From: Comamonas sp. KCTC 72670
GTDB lineage: Bacteria > Myxococcota > Myxococcia > Myxococcales > Myxococcaceae
DNA length: 64,000 bases
Direction: 5' to 3'
Assembly: GCA_014656495.1 (NCBI GenBank)
Contig: BNCN01000002.1
Span: forward strand, 825,102-889,101
The notes under the pieces are model-generated. The model saw nothing but the letters and a program-made list of their open reading frames with translations, did not search any database and was not told the origin of the DNA. This document shows positions 8,658-16,074 of this stretch, one piece after another. Numbering within the stretch: position 1 is the first letter of the stretch; every line of letters starts with the position of its first letter. The translations under genes were made by a program, and so were the position numbers.

Positions 8658-9527
8658 TCACTCCGCGGCCCGGGCGACCGGATTGCGCAAGACGCCCACG
8701 CCTTCGACGGAAACCTCGCACACGTCCCCCTCACGAAGGAACCGCGGCGGCTTGCGCGCGGCACCCACACCGCTGGGGGTGCCCATGGCGATGACATCGC
8801 CCGGCTGAAGCGTCATGGCCACGGACAGGTCCGCGATGACGGTGGCGACGTCGAAAATCATGTCCGAGGTGGTCGCATCCTGAAGGACCTCGCCATTGAC
8901 GCGCATCTGGATTCGCAGGCCACGCGCGCCCTCGGGCAGCTCATCGGGCGTGACGAGCTCGGGACCCAGCGGGCCGGTGCCATCGAAGTTCTTCCCAATC
9001 GTCCATTGGTGGGTGCGCTTCTGGTAGTCGCGAATCGAGCCGTCGTTGAAAAGCGTGTACCCGGCGACCCACTCCAGCGCGCGTTCCTTCGGGATGTTGC
9101 GCCCCGCTCGGCCCACCACCACGGCGAGCTCGGCTTCGTAGTCGAGCTGGTCCGAACACGTGGGCACCACCAGCGGCTCCTCATGCGCGATGAGGCCCGA
9201 CGGCAGTCGCGTGAAGACCACCGGGTGCTTCGGCGTCTCGTAGGTGGCCTCCGTCGCATGGGCCACGTAGTTCAAACCCAGGCACAGGAACTTGCCCGGC
9301 TCCGGGACGAGCGGCCGGTAGCGGAACTCCGTGTCCGCGAGGACGTGCTGCCCAGAGGCCTCCGCCACCCGCCCGGCCAACGCCGCGAGCGCGGTGGGGC
9401 CGCGCTCGAACAGGGCACGAAGCGAGCTTCCGACCGACGGGTCGAGCGCCGTCACGTTGAGCATCCCACCCGGCGTGCGCACACCGAGCGCAGGCTCACC
9501 CTTCACCGAAATCGAAGCAATCCGCAT
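8658..9527 (-). CDS. Fumarylacetoacetate hydrolase family protein
   Basis: 289 residues of the FAH/2-hydroxyhepta-2,4-diene-1,7-dioate isomerase family, in the short bacterial form. Visible signatures are LCLGLNYVAHATE, the Glu ligands in LDYEAELAVVVG, GYTLFNDGSIRDYQ, GKNFDGTGPLGPELV, and the C-terminal GDVIAMGTPSGVG. Such enzymes hydrolyse or decarboxylate acylpyruvate-type products of aromatic ring cleavage using Mg2+ or Mn2+. It is the first gene of the leftward operon with VOC and NodB-fold genes and diverges from a GntR regulator across ~150 bp, the usual arrangement of a regulator with its target operon. Confidence 0.9.
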   Translation of the reverse strand: MRIASISVKGEPALGVRTPGGMLNVTALDPSVGSSLRALFERGPTALAALAGRVAEASGQHVLADTEFRYRPLVPEPGKFLCLGLNYVAHATEATYETPKHPVVFTRLPSGLIAHEEPLVVPTCSDQLDYEAELAVVVGRAGRNIPKERALEWVAGYTLFNDGSIRDYQKRTHQWTIGKNFDGTGPLGPELVTPDELPEGARGLRIQMRVNGEVLQDATTSDMIFDVATVIADLSVAMTLQPGDVIAMGTPSGVGAARKPPRFLREGDVCEVSVEGVGVLRNPVARAAE

Positions 9528-9626
9528 GGTCGCTGGTCTCCGTCGTCCGCGCGCCCAAGGTAGCGGGAGTGACTCGCGAGCTCAATCGAATGTCGACAAA
9601 ATTGGGTTTGCATCCAGTTCGACGCC

Positions 9627-9656
9627 TTGTGTCAATTCTGTGCGGTGTCGTATAGG
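9627..9656 (+). promoter_or_regulatory. Possible promoter of the GntR gene
   Basis: A TTGTGT hexamer (9627-9632) and a TATAGG hexamer (9651-9656) are 18 bp apart in the FAH/GntR divergent region. The start codon at 9679 follows a GAGAGG ribosome site. The -35 match is weak, so this is tentative. Confidence 0.3.
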
Positions 9657-9678
9657 TCGCGTGTTCGAGAGGAACTTG

Positions 9679-10431
9679 ATGGCTGCTCCCTCCCGCATTC
9701 CTGGTCCGGTGTCCGAACCCACGCTGGCGTCCGCGGTCGTGGACCGGCTGCGCGGTGACATCCTTCATGGCGTGTTGCCGCCGGGGGAGAAGCTGCGGCT
9801 CGAGCACCTCGCGCCGCGCTATGGCGTGGGGCGGACGCCCCTGCGTGAGGCGTGCTGCCGGCTGGCGTCCGAGGGGCTCGTCACCATCGTGGACCAGCGC
9901 GGCTTCCGGGTCGCGCCCATCTCCCGGGCTGACCTGTTGGATTTGACGCGGACGCGGCAGCAGATTGAGACGCTCGCGCTGCGCGGTGCCATCGCGCAGG
10001 GCGACATCGCCTGGGAGGGCGAGGTGACGGCGGCCCTGCACCGGCTCCAGCGGCGTGCCCCGGCGTCGGGCAGCGGGACGCTCGATGACACCTGGGAATT
10101 GGAGCACGCGCGCTTTCACGCGACCTTGCTGAGCGCGTGCGGGTCTCCCTGGCTCCTCAAGTTCCATGTGACCCTGTTCGACCAGGGCGAGCGGTATCGC
10201 CGGCTTTCGCAGGCCTACGGCAAGGCCGGGCGAAACGTCGAGGACGAGCACGCCGCGCTGGTGAAGGTCGCCCTGGACCGGGACGCGGAGCGGGCCTGCG
10301 CGCTCCTGACCGAGCACATCGCGAGGACCACCGAGCGCGTCCTCGCGGGCCACCCGGGCCTGCGTGCGGCGGCGCCCTCGCCCGAATCTGCTTTGCCGAC
10401 AAAAATCCGGAGCGCCCGTTCCAAGGATTGA
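9679..10431 (+). CDS. GntR-family (FadR/FCD) transcriptional regulator
   Basis: About 250 residues. The N-terminal winged helix-turn-helix is typical of GntR: VVDRLRGDILHGVLPPGEKLRLEHLAPRYGVGRTPLREAC. A C-terminal all-helical FCD ligand domain carries TRQQIETLALRGAI and, late in the domain, the HARFHATLLSACGSPWL region that supplies metal-binding His. I start at ATG 9679 (GAGAGG upstream) and not at longer in-frame options, which only extend into the divergent promoter. FCD regulators usually sense organic acids and repress neighbouring catabolic genes. The likely target is the divergent FAH operon, and possibly the alpha/beta hydrolase gene downstream. Confidence 0.88.
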   Translation: MAAPSRIPGPVSEPTLASAVVDRLRGDILHGVLPPGEKLRLEHLAPRYGVGRTPLREACCRLASEGLVTIVDQRGFRVAPISRADLLDLTRTRQQIETLALRGAIAQGDIAWEGEVTAALHRLQRRAPASGSGTLDDTWELEHARFHATLLSACGSPWLLKFHVTLFDQGERYRRLSQAYGKAGRNVEDEHAALVKVALDRDAERACALLTEHIARTTERVLAGHPGLRAAAPSPESALPTKIRSARSKD

Positions 10432-10466
10432 CGCTCCGTCCGCATGCGCGTACTGGCTGGGCCACC

Positions 10467-11303
10467 ATGGTGCGCACGCGTTTTGTCGAAGGTTCTGGAG
10501 GTGTTCGGCTCGCGGTGAGTGAGTCGGGGCCTCCGTCGGATGCTCCCTCCGTGCTCTTCGTCCATGGCCTCGCGCAGAGCCGGCACAGCTGGGAGGGCGT
10601 CCTGACGGGGCGGCTGACCCAGGACCATCGACTCGTGGCCATCGACCTTCGAGGCCATGGTGACTCGGACAAGCCCGAAGGCGACGCGCCCTATGTGGAG
10701 GGGGCCCACTTCGCGGGAGACCTGGAGGCCGTCATCGGGCAACTGGGGCTCGTCCGGCCCGTCATCGTGGCGTGGTCGTACGGCGGCGTCGTGGTGGGCG
10801 ACTACCTCCGGCAGCGGGGCGACGCGGGGCTGGGCGGGCTCTTCTTCGTCGCGGCGGCGCTCAAGACGGGCAAGCCCGCACGGGCGTTGTTCGGCCCGGG
10901 GATGATGTCCAACGCACGGGGCCTGATGTCGGAGGACACGGCTGTCTATGCGGCCACGGCGCGCGCCTTCGTCGAGGCGTGCTCCGCGCGTCCGTTGGAC
11001 CCGGCGCGGGTCGAGGCGGGCGTGCAGGCGATGTTGCGTGTGCCGCCGAACGTCCGGCGCGCGTTGCTCTCTCGGGCCGAGGACTATTCGGTGGAGCTGG
11101 AGCGCTGCACCCGGCCCGTGGCGACGCTCCACGGCGCGCTCGACCAGGTGGTGCTGCCGGCGATGAGCACGGAGGTGGTGTTGCCGTGCGCGCGCTCGGA
11201 GCGGGGGACGTGGCTCCCGGGCGTGGGACATCTGCCGTTCGTGGAAGCAGCGACGGCGTTCGAGGACGCGCTGGCGGCCTTCGTGGCGGACGCCGCGGCC
11301 TGA
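10467..11303 (+). CDS. Alpha/beta hydrolase
   Basis: About 278 residues with a complete alpha/beta hydrolase fold. The oxyanion region is LFVHGLAQSRHSW, followed by IDLRGHGDSDKPEG and the nucleophile elbow AWSYGG (Ser near 103). The acid is in TLHGALDQVVLP and the catalytic His in PGVGHLPFVE. It has no signal peptide. The ATG at 10467 gives the conserved N-terminus. It lies 35 bp after the GntR gene on the same strand, so it is probably part of the same catabolic locus as FAH and VOC, hydrolysing an ester or C-C bond. The substrate is unknown. Confidence 0.85.
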   Translation: MVRTRFVEGSGGVRLAVSESGPPSDAPSVLFVHGLAQSRHSWEGVLTGRLTQDHRLVAIDLRGHGDSDKPEGDAPYVEGAHFAGDLEAVIGQLGLVRPVIVAWSYGGVVVGDYLRQRGDAGLGGLFFVAAALKTGKPARALFGPGMMSNARGLMSEDTAVYAATARAFVEACSARPLDPARVEAGVQAMLRVPPNVRRALLSRAEDYSVELERCTRPVATLHGALDQVVLPAMSTEVVLPCARSERGTWLPGVGHLPFVEAATAFEDALAAFVADAAA

Positions 11304-11315
11304 CCTGTCTGGGGG

Positions 11316-11335
11316 CTGGTGACCTGAGTCACCAG
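11316..11335 (+). terminator. Perfect 8-bp stem-loop after hydrolase gene
   Basis: CTGGTGAC and GTCACCAG are separated by CTGA, 13 bp after the alpha/beta hydrolase stop. There is no U-tract after it. A terminator is the simplest reading, but the tight palindrome could also be an operator for the gene starting at 11501. Confidence 0.45.
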
Positions 11336-11500
11336 TTGATGCCCGTTGTCATCGCCGCCGAGCCGCGAGCCCACAAGCCCGCGTTCGCCAAGTGGCGGAT
11401 TTTCCAGGCAGGGGTGGACCAGCGGAGAGGTGAGGGCGGGTGGCATGACGCCTGCTTTGGGACACGGCACGCCCCACCTTTCGGTCCCCAGGAGTCCTCC

Positions 11501-12400
11501 ATGTCCGTCTCGCTCCTCAACCGCTCGTGCTGCTCCCCGTCCCCGTTGAGAAACGCCCCGCTCAGCGCAGTCCAGGCCCAAGCACCGGCGGCGAAGTGCG
11601 CGCCCGCGCAGCAACCGCGCGGGGACCTGTGGCAGAAGTTGATGACGGACGCCTTCGAGTCCAGCCCTCGCGGCGCGGGCGTCGCGCTGGGGGGGCCGGC
11701 CATGGCGCGCCCCACGGAGGCTGTGTCCAAGGCCTCCGAGCCTGTCGCGGCGCCGCTCGCGGTGGGCGGGGCGGGCCGCGCGGCGCCGTCCTCGTATGTC
11801 AGCGATGCGGGCCCTGGCTTCGGCGCGCCGTCCGCCGGGGCGAACTACAACGTGAACGAGCCGTGGCTGAGCGTCAACAACACGGGCTCGCCCTACAACA
11901 GCAACATGCAGCTCATCGAGCCGGGCCAGAAGGGCCAGTTCAAGTTCACGAACACGTTCACCAACGACACGAACGCACCGCAGACCATCACGCTCTGGAA
12001 CAAGGTGGGCGAGAAGGGCGGCCCGAACGACGGTCAGAACTTCGACAAGAGCACGCCGAAGACCTTCACGCTGCAGCCGGGCGAGTCGCAGATCGTGGCG
12101 TTCGACAACAACAGCAGCGTGGCGTGGTGCGCGTCCAAGGATGGCTCGGCCAAGCCGGGCGCGAACTCTGGCCAGACGTGGGGCGAGGCGACGTTCGGCA
12201 ACGCCGGCACGGGTTGGAGTGGCTACAACACCAGTCAGATCAGCCCCGCGGGCCACAACGGCAACATGTCCATCACCAACGAGGCCACCGGGAAGACGGT
12301 GACGCAGGCCAACGCCTGGCAGACGGAGCAGGATGACCCGGCCGGCAAGGACGTGGGCGTTCCCGCGGGCCCCATGAACCTGCGCACGGTTCTCAGCTGA
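11501..12400 (+). CDS. Unknown protein with Asn/Gly/Thr-rich beta domain
   Basis: About 299 residues. A GGAG ribosome site stands 6 bases before the ATG. Residues 1-110 are low-complexity Ala/Pro/Ser-rich with no clear signal peptide. Residues ~115-299 form a beta-rich domain with many Asn, Thr and Gly, for example FTNTFTNDTNAPQTITLWNK, TFTLQPGESQIVAFDNNSS and WGEATFG. The pattern of a non-enzymatic beta sandwich with an aromatic/Asn surface vaguely recalls thaumatin-like proteins or lectins, but I cannot establish homology. The disordered leader suggests export by a non-Sec route or a surface location. It is flanked by unrelated genes and is probably monocistronic. Confidence 0.7.
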   Translation: MSVSLLNRSCCSPSPLRNAPLSAVQAQAPAAKCAPAQQPRGDLWQKLMTDAFESSPRGAGVALGGPAMARPTEAVSKASEPVAAPLAVGGAGRAAPSSYVSDAGPGFGAPSAGANYNVNEPWLSVNNTGSPYNSNMQLIEPGQKGQFKFTNTFTNDTNAPQTITLWNKVGEKGGPNDGQNFDKSTPKTFTLQPGESQIVAFDNNSSVAWCASKDGSAKPGANSGQTWGEATFGNAGTGWSGYNTSQISPAGHNGNMSITNEATGKTVTQANAWQTEQDDPAGKDVGVPAGPMNLRTVLS

Positions 12401-12435
12401 CGCCCTCACGGCGCCTTTGACCTCCGTGCCCTCCC

Positions 12436-13920
12436 ATGGGAGAGGGCGGAGTCGTGTCTCAGCCCACGGACCCTTCGGAAGCGCCGAGCGTGCCCCGGTT
12501 CTGGCCGTTCATGTTCAGCCTGTTCGCAGGCTCGTTCATGTCCGTGCTGAGCTCCAGCACCATCACCCTCGCCATCCCCGAGCTCCAGCGGCACTTCGAC
12601 TCCGACCTCGCCTCGCTGCAGTGGACGCTGACGGGGTTCATGCTCGCCATGGGCACGAGCGCGCCCCTGACGGGTTATCTCGGAGGCCGCTTCAGCTTCA
12701 AATGGCTGTACGTGGCCAGCCTCGCGGGCTTCGTCGTGGCGTCCATCCTGTGCGGCGTGGCGTGGGACGTCCGGTCGCTCGTGGCCGCCCGGTTCCTGCA
12801 GGGCGCGTTCTGCGGCGCCATCATGCCGGTGACGATGACACTCATCTACCAGCTCTTGCCCCGGGAGCGGCAGGCGTTGGCCGCGAGCCTCTGGAGTCTG
12901 GCGTCGATGCTGGCCCCCGCGTTCGGACCGACCCTGGCGGGTGGGCTGATTACGCTGGGCAGCTGGCGCTGGCTGTTCTTCATCAACGTGCCGCTCGGCC
13001 TCGTCGCCATCGCGCTGGCCGTGCGGACCGTGCCCTACTACCGCTTGAAGGTGCCGAAGGCGTTCGACCTGCCCGGGCTGCTCACCGTCATCACCGGCAC
13101 GTTGTCCCTCCTGCTCGCCTTGAGCCAGGGACGGCAGTGGGGCTGGGCCGACGCGAAGACGCTGACGTTGTTCGTCGTGGGCGCGGTGTCGCTGGTCTTC
13201 TTCGTCATCCGGCAGTTGAAGACCCACGCGCCCCTGCTCGACCTGCGGGTGCTCGCGAATGGGCGTTACGTGGTGACGCTCATCATCGCGAGCATCATCA
13301 CCACCAGCCTGTACTCCGGCGCGTTCCTGATTCCGCTGTTCCTGCAGCAAGTCCAGGGGGCGACGCCGCTCGAGACGGGGTTGGTGCTGCTGCCAGCCTC
13401 CCTGGTGATGGCGCTCCTGATGCCACTGGTCGGCCGCCTCTATGGCCCGCTGGGGCCGAGCGTGCTCATGACTGTGGGCGTCCTGATGATTGGCGGGGGC
13501 ACGTACGCCTTGAGCCGCCTGACGCCGGAGGTCTCCCACACGTATGTGCTACTGTGGATGATGGTCCGCAACGTCGGCATCTCCCTGTCGATGATGCCGG
13601 CGAGCAACGCGGGCATGGAGCAGCTGTCGCGCGAGCTGAGTGGCCACGCGTCCGCCATCAGCAACTGGCTGCGCAACGTGTTTGGCGCGTTCTCCATCGC
13701 CATCTTCACGTCGCTGCTCTCCACCTTCTCCACATGGGAGGCGGAGGCGCTCGTGCAGCAGGGCATGTCGGACCCGGGCCGCGTCCAATTGCTGTCGTTC
13801 GTGACCGGCATCAATGACGTGTACCTGGTCGCCACGGTCATCGCGCTGGTGGCCGTGCCGCTCAGCCTGTCGGTGCGCAAACACCGAAGCCAGGAGACTC
13901 CTGGCCTGGCCTCTGGGTAG
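12436..13920 (+). CDS. DHA2-family (EmrB-like) MFS exporter
   Basis: 494 residues with about 14 hydrophobic segments, the DHA2 drug:H+ antiporter layout. Motif C-like sequence (SMLAPAFGPTLAGGLI) occurs in TM5, followed by WRWLFFINVPLG, which is diagnostic of EmrB/QacA relatives. It should export a hydrophobic compound by proton antiport. A GTG at 12454, preceded by a purine-rich GGGAGAGGG stretch, is a good alternative start; the ATG at 12436 has little ribosome site. No EmrA-like membrane fusion partner is adjacent. The substrate cannot be told. It lies 250 bp before the iron-uptake operon, but nothing in the sequence links it to that operon. Confidence 0.88.
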   Translation: MGEGGVVSQPTDPSEAPSVPRFWPFMFSLFAGSFMSVLSSSTITLAIPELQRHFDSDLASLQWTLTGFMLAMGTSAPLTGYLGGRFSFKWLYVASLAGFVVASILCGVAWDVRSLVAARFLQGAFCGAIMPVTMTLIYQLLPRERQALAASLWSLASMLAPAFGPTLAGGLITLGSWRWLFFINVPLGLVAIALAVRTVPYYRLKVPKAFDLPGLLTVITGTLSLLLALSQGRQWGWADAKTLTLFVVGAVSLVFFVIRQLKTHAPLLDLRVLANGRYVVTLIIASIITTSLYSGAFLIPLFLQQVQGATPLETGLVLLPASLVMALLMPLVGRLYGPLGPSVLMTVGVLMIGGGTYALSRLTPEVSHTYVLLWMMVRNVGISLSMMPASNAGMEQLSRELSGHASAISNWLRNVFGAFSIAIFTSLLSTFSTWEAEALVQQGMSDPGRVQLLSFVTGINDVYLVATVIALVAVPLSLSVRKHRSQETPGLASG

Positions 13921-14038
13921 CGCGGTTCGAAAACCCCAGTGCTGCACGTCGCGACACCCCTGTGACACCCGGCGGCGGTGGATTCGAGGGAATCCCAGCC
14001 AGGGCGTTCTCGGCCCGCCGTCCTACTCGCCGCGTTGC

Positions 14039-14099
14039 TTGACACCCGGGGCAGCGGGGGATACTTCATCCGCCACATCGATTTTGAGAGTGAGTGTCA
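14039..14099 (+). promoter_or_regulatory. Promoter with Fur-box-like site, iron uptake operon
   Basis: A TTGACA hexamer (14039-14044) and GATACT (14060-14065) form a -35/-10-like pair with a short 15-bp spacer. Just downstream, TGAGAGTGAGTGTCA (14085-14099) matches the 7-1-7 Fur consensus TGATAATNATTATCA at 10 of 14 fixed positions, including both TGA/TCA ends. The location before a TonB receptor operon supports iron control by Fur. Confidence 0.5.
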
Positions 14100-14171
14100 A
14101 TTTCAGGGCAGGGGTTGGCCGGAAGTCGCCCTGACAGCGCTCACGGACATGGTCGGCGCGAGGAGAGCGTG

Positions 14172-15401
14172 ATGCGTGGCGGAGCACGGAAGTTCGGCAA
14201 GGGCAGCTACTCGCGGGGGCTCGTGGCCTGCGCCGCGTTGTTCCTCGCCGCCTGCGACGAGGACCCGGCGCCGGGCCCTGGGCCGGGTGAAGAGGGCGAG
14301 CTGTACCTGATTCACTCCGCCACGGAGACGACCGCTGGCCGCGTGAACTACTTCACGCTGGTTGACGCGCTGGGCCAGGCGCGGACGCTGGACTACTCGC
14401 GCTCGCTGGAGATCGCGGGCCGTCCCCGCCTGTACGCCGGCCGGGGCGTGGGGTTCTTCGCCATTGGGGCGGGCGAGTCGCCCACCATCACCCGCTACGA
14501 CGTGCGGGATGGCGCGCTGGTCCCTGGCGAAAGCTTGTCATTCCAGAACCTCGGCGTCCGCGCGATGGGCCCCCAGGCCGTGCACTTCGTGAGCGAGACG
14601 AAGGCGTACTACAAGGACGCGTCCCAGGGCCTCGTCATCGTCTGGAACCCGGCGGAGATGGTCATCGAGAAGACGCTGCCGCTGCCGGCGGAGTTCATCC
14701 AGCAGGGGCTCGTCACGGGCCTCAGCCAGTGGGCCAGTCGCGACGGTGAGGCGTTCTTCTCGTTGGGCTGGTCGACGACGACGTACGACGCGGTCCGGCC
14801 CGGCACGGTGCTGGTCCGCATCGACACCGAGACGGATGAGATGACCTGGCAGGAGGACTCGCGCTGCCGGGACCTGTCGAAGACGGCCCGCCGGGGGAAC
14901 ACGCTCTACTTCTTCAGCGGCGTCATCAACGGCCTGGGCTACGCGGTCAACGGTAATGGCGAGGCTGGCCAGCAGGACTGCTACCTGCGCATCTCCGAGG
15001 GGCGGCAGACCTTCGATGCGGACTTCGTGGGCAGCATCGCCTCCACGTTGGGCACGGGCCACGTGGGCTCGGTGATGGCCGTGACGGATGACGGCACCGC
15101 GTGGATGCAGGTGGCGGACACCTCCGTCACCCCATCCTCGCCGGGCACCACCTACAGCGAGTGGTACAGCAAGGGCTGGAGCTGGTGGCGGGCACCGCTC
15201 GACGGGAGCAGCACCGCCACGCGCGTGGGCGGCGAGCCCGGCGCGTACAGCGGGTTCACCCTGTCGTCCGGCTCCAGCTTCTTCGTGAGCCAGGCCGCGG
15301 CCGACTACTCGACGACCTCGCTGGTGGACCTGTCTCCAGGAGCGCCGGCGGCGGGTGTGACGTTCCCGGGCTTCGTCCTGGACGTCGCGCGCATCCGCTG
15401 A
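14172..15401 (+). CDS. Iron-locus surface lipoprotein (MxcI/DUF4374-like)
   Basis: About 409 residues. The signal peptide ends in LAAC with a lipidatable Cys, followed by an acidic Pro/Gly linker. The mature part looks like a beta-propeller of degenerate repeats with alternating hydrophobic strands, resembling propeller lipoproteins that accompany TonB-dependent siderophore receptors. Its position as first gene of the uptake operon recalls mxcI of myxochelin loci, but the family link is by context and by eye. It starts with ATG 14172. It probably sits on the outer membrane and helps capture or hand over the ferric siderophore. Confidence 0.65.
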   Translation: MRGGARKFGKGSYSRGLVACAALFLAACDEDPAPGPGPGEEGELYLIHSATETTAGRVNYFTLVDALGQARTLDYSRSLEIAGRPRLYAGRGVGFFAIGAGESPTITRYDVRDGALVPGESLSFQNLGVRAMGPQAVHFVSETKAYYKDASQGLVIVWNPAEMVIEKTLPLPAEFIQQGLVTGLSQWASRDGEAFFSLGWSTTTYDAVRPGTVLVRIDTETDEMTWQEDSRCRDLSKTARRGNTLYFFSGVINGLGYAVNGNGEAGQQDCYLRISEGRQTFDADFVGSIASTLGTGHVGSVMAVTDDGTAWMQVADTSVTPSSPGTTYSEWYSKGWSWWRAPLDGSSTATRVGGEPGAYSGFTLSSGSSFFVSQAAADYSTTSLVDLSPGAPAAGVTFPGFVLDVARIR

Positions 15402-15472
15402 GTCGCTGAGGCTGACGATTCCGCCGCGCGTACTCCTGCCCGCGCGGCTTCGCAGTTGACGAGGTCTCCCGA

Positions 15473-15802
15473 ATGGACGTCCTGGCTCCGTCGCTCCTCT
15501 GGCTCGGTGTGGTGTGCCTCTACGGCGCGTGGTGGTGTCGCCACATGGGGCGATGGCCGGCCTTCGCGCGCGCCTACGGGTATGTCATGGGCCTGGGCGC
15601 GGCCCTCATGGCCACGGGGCTCGTGACGGCGCTCCAGGGCTCCGTGACGCTGGGGGCCGCCATCGGGTCGGCCCTGGCGTACGTGATGGCGGCGGGGACC
15701 GTGCTGGCGGTGTTGTCACCGCTGGCGCGCAGGCCGCTCTGGGCCATGGCGCTCTTGTTGCCGGTGGGCCTGGTGTTGGGGGTGTTGGAGCGCGCTTCGT
15801 GA
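15473..15802 (+). CDS. Small inner-membrane protein of PepSY/TonB operon
   Basis: 109 residues, almost entirely hydrophobic, with about four transmembrane helices: LLWLGVVCLYGAWW, YVMGLGAALMATGLV, IGSALAYVMAAGTVLAVL and WAMALLLPVGLVLGVL. Small proteins of this kind (DUF3325/DUF3649 type) accompany PepSY membrane proteins and TonB receptors in proteobacterial iron loci. The exact family is uncertain. A GAGG ribosome site precedes the ATG. The stop overlaps the next gene's GTG start (GTGA), implying translational coupling. Confidence 0.72.
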   Translation: MDVLAPSLLWLGVVCLYGAWWCRHMGRWPAFARAYGYVMGLGAALMATGLVTALQGSVTLGAAIGSALAYVMAAGTVLAVLSPLARRPLWAMALLLPVGLVLGVLERAS

Positions 15803-16074
15803 GTACGGGGCCGCGCCGCCGCCCCGGGGTGACGTGGCTTCTCGCGGCCGTGCTGGGTGCGCCATTGGCGGCGCTGCTGGTCTCCATGGCCCTGCCCAAG
15901 CTGGTGCCCGGCTCTCCCGACGTGCGCTACCTGGTGGCGTGCATCGCCGTCATCCCGCTGATGGCCGCCGCGCCGTGCGCCGTCCTCCTGGCCCGGACCG
16001 AGGCCCGCGCGTGGGCCGGCATCGGCGTCACCAGCGCGGCGGCGCTGCTGGTCCTCTGGAGGGCGTTCACGTGA
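15799..16074 (+). CDS. Second small inner-membrane protein of uptake operon
   Basis: 91 residues starting at GTG 15799, with about three transmembrane helices (WLLAAVLGAPLAALLVSMAL, YLVACIAVIPLMAAAPCAVLLA, AGIGVTSAAALLVLW) after a basic N-terminus. It overlaps both neighbours by 4 bp (GTGA at each end), so it is tightly coupled to the PepSY gene. It resembles the small DUF3649/DUF3325-type partners of iron-siderophore PepSY proteins. Length and hydrophobicity fit, but the family is not certain. Confidence 0.68.
   Translation: MSTGPRRRPGVTWLLAAVLGAPLAALLVSMALPKLVPGSPDVRYLVACIAVIPLMAAAPCAVLLARTEARAWAGIGVTSAAALLVLWRAFT

Noticed and set aside
9331-9678. N-terminal extension of the GntR regulator
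   Set aside because: It lies opposite the FAH gene and its promoter; the HTH begins soon after ATG 9679, which has a ribosome site.
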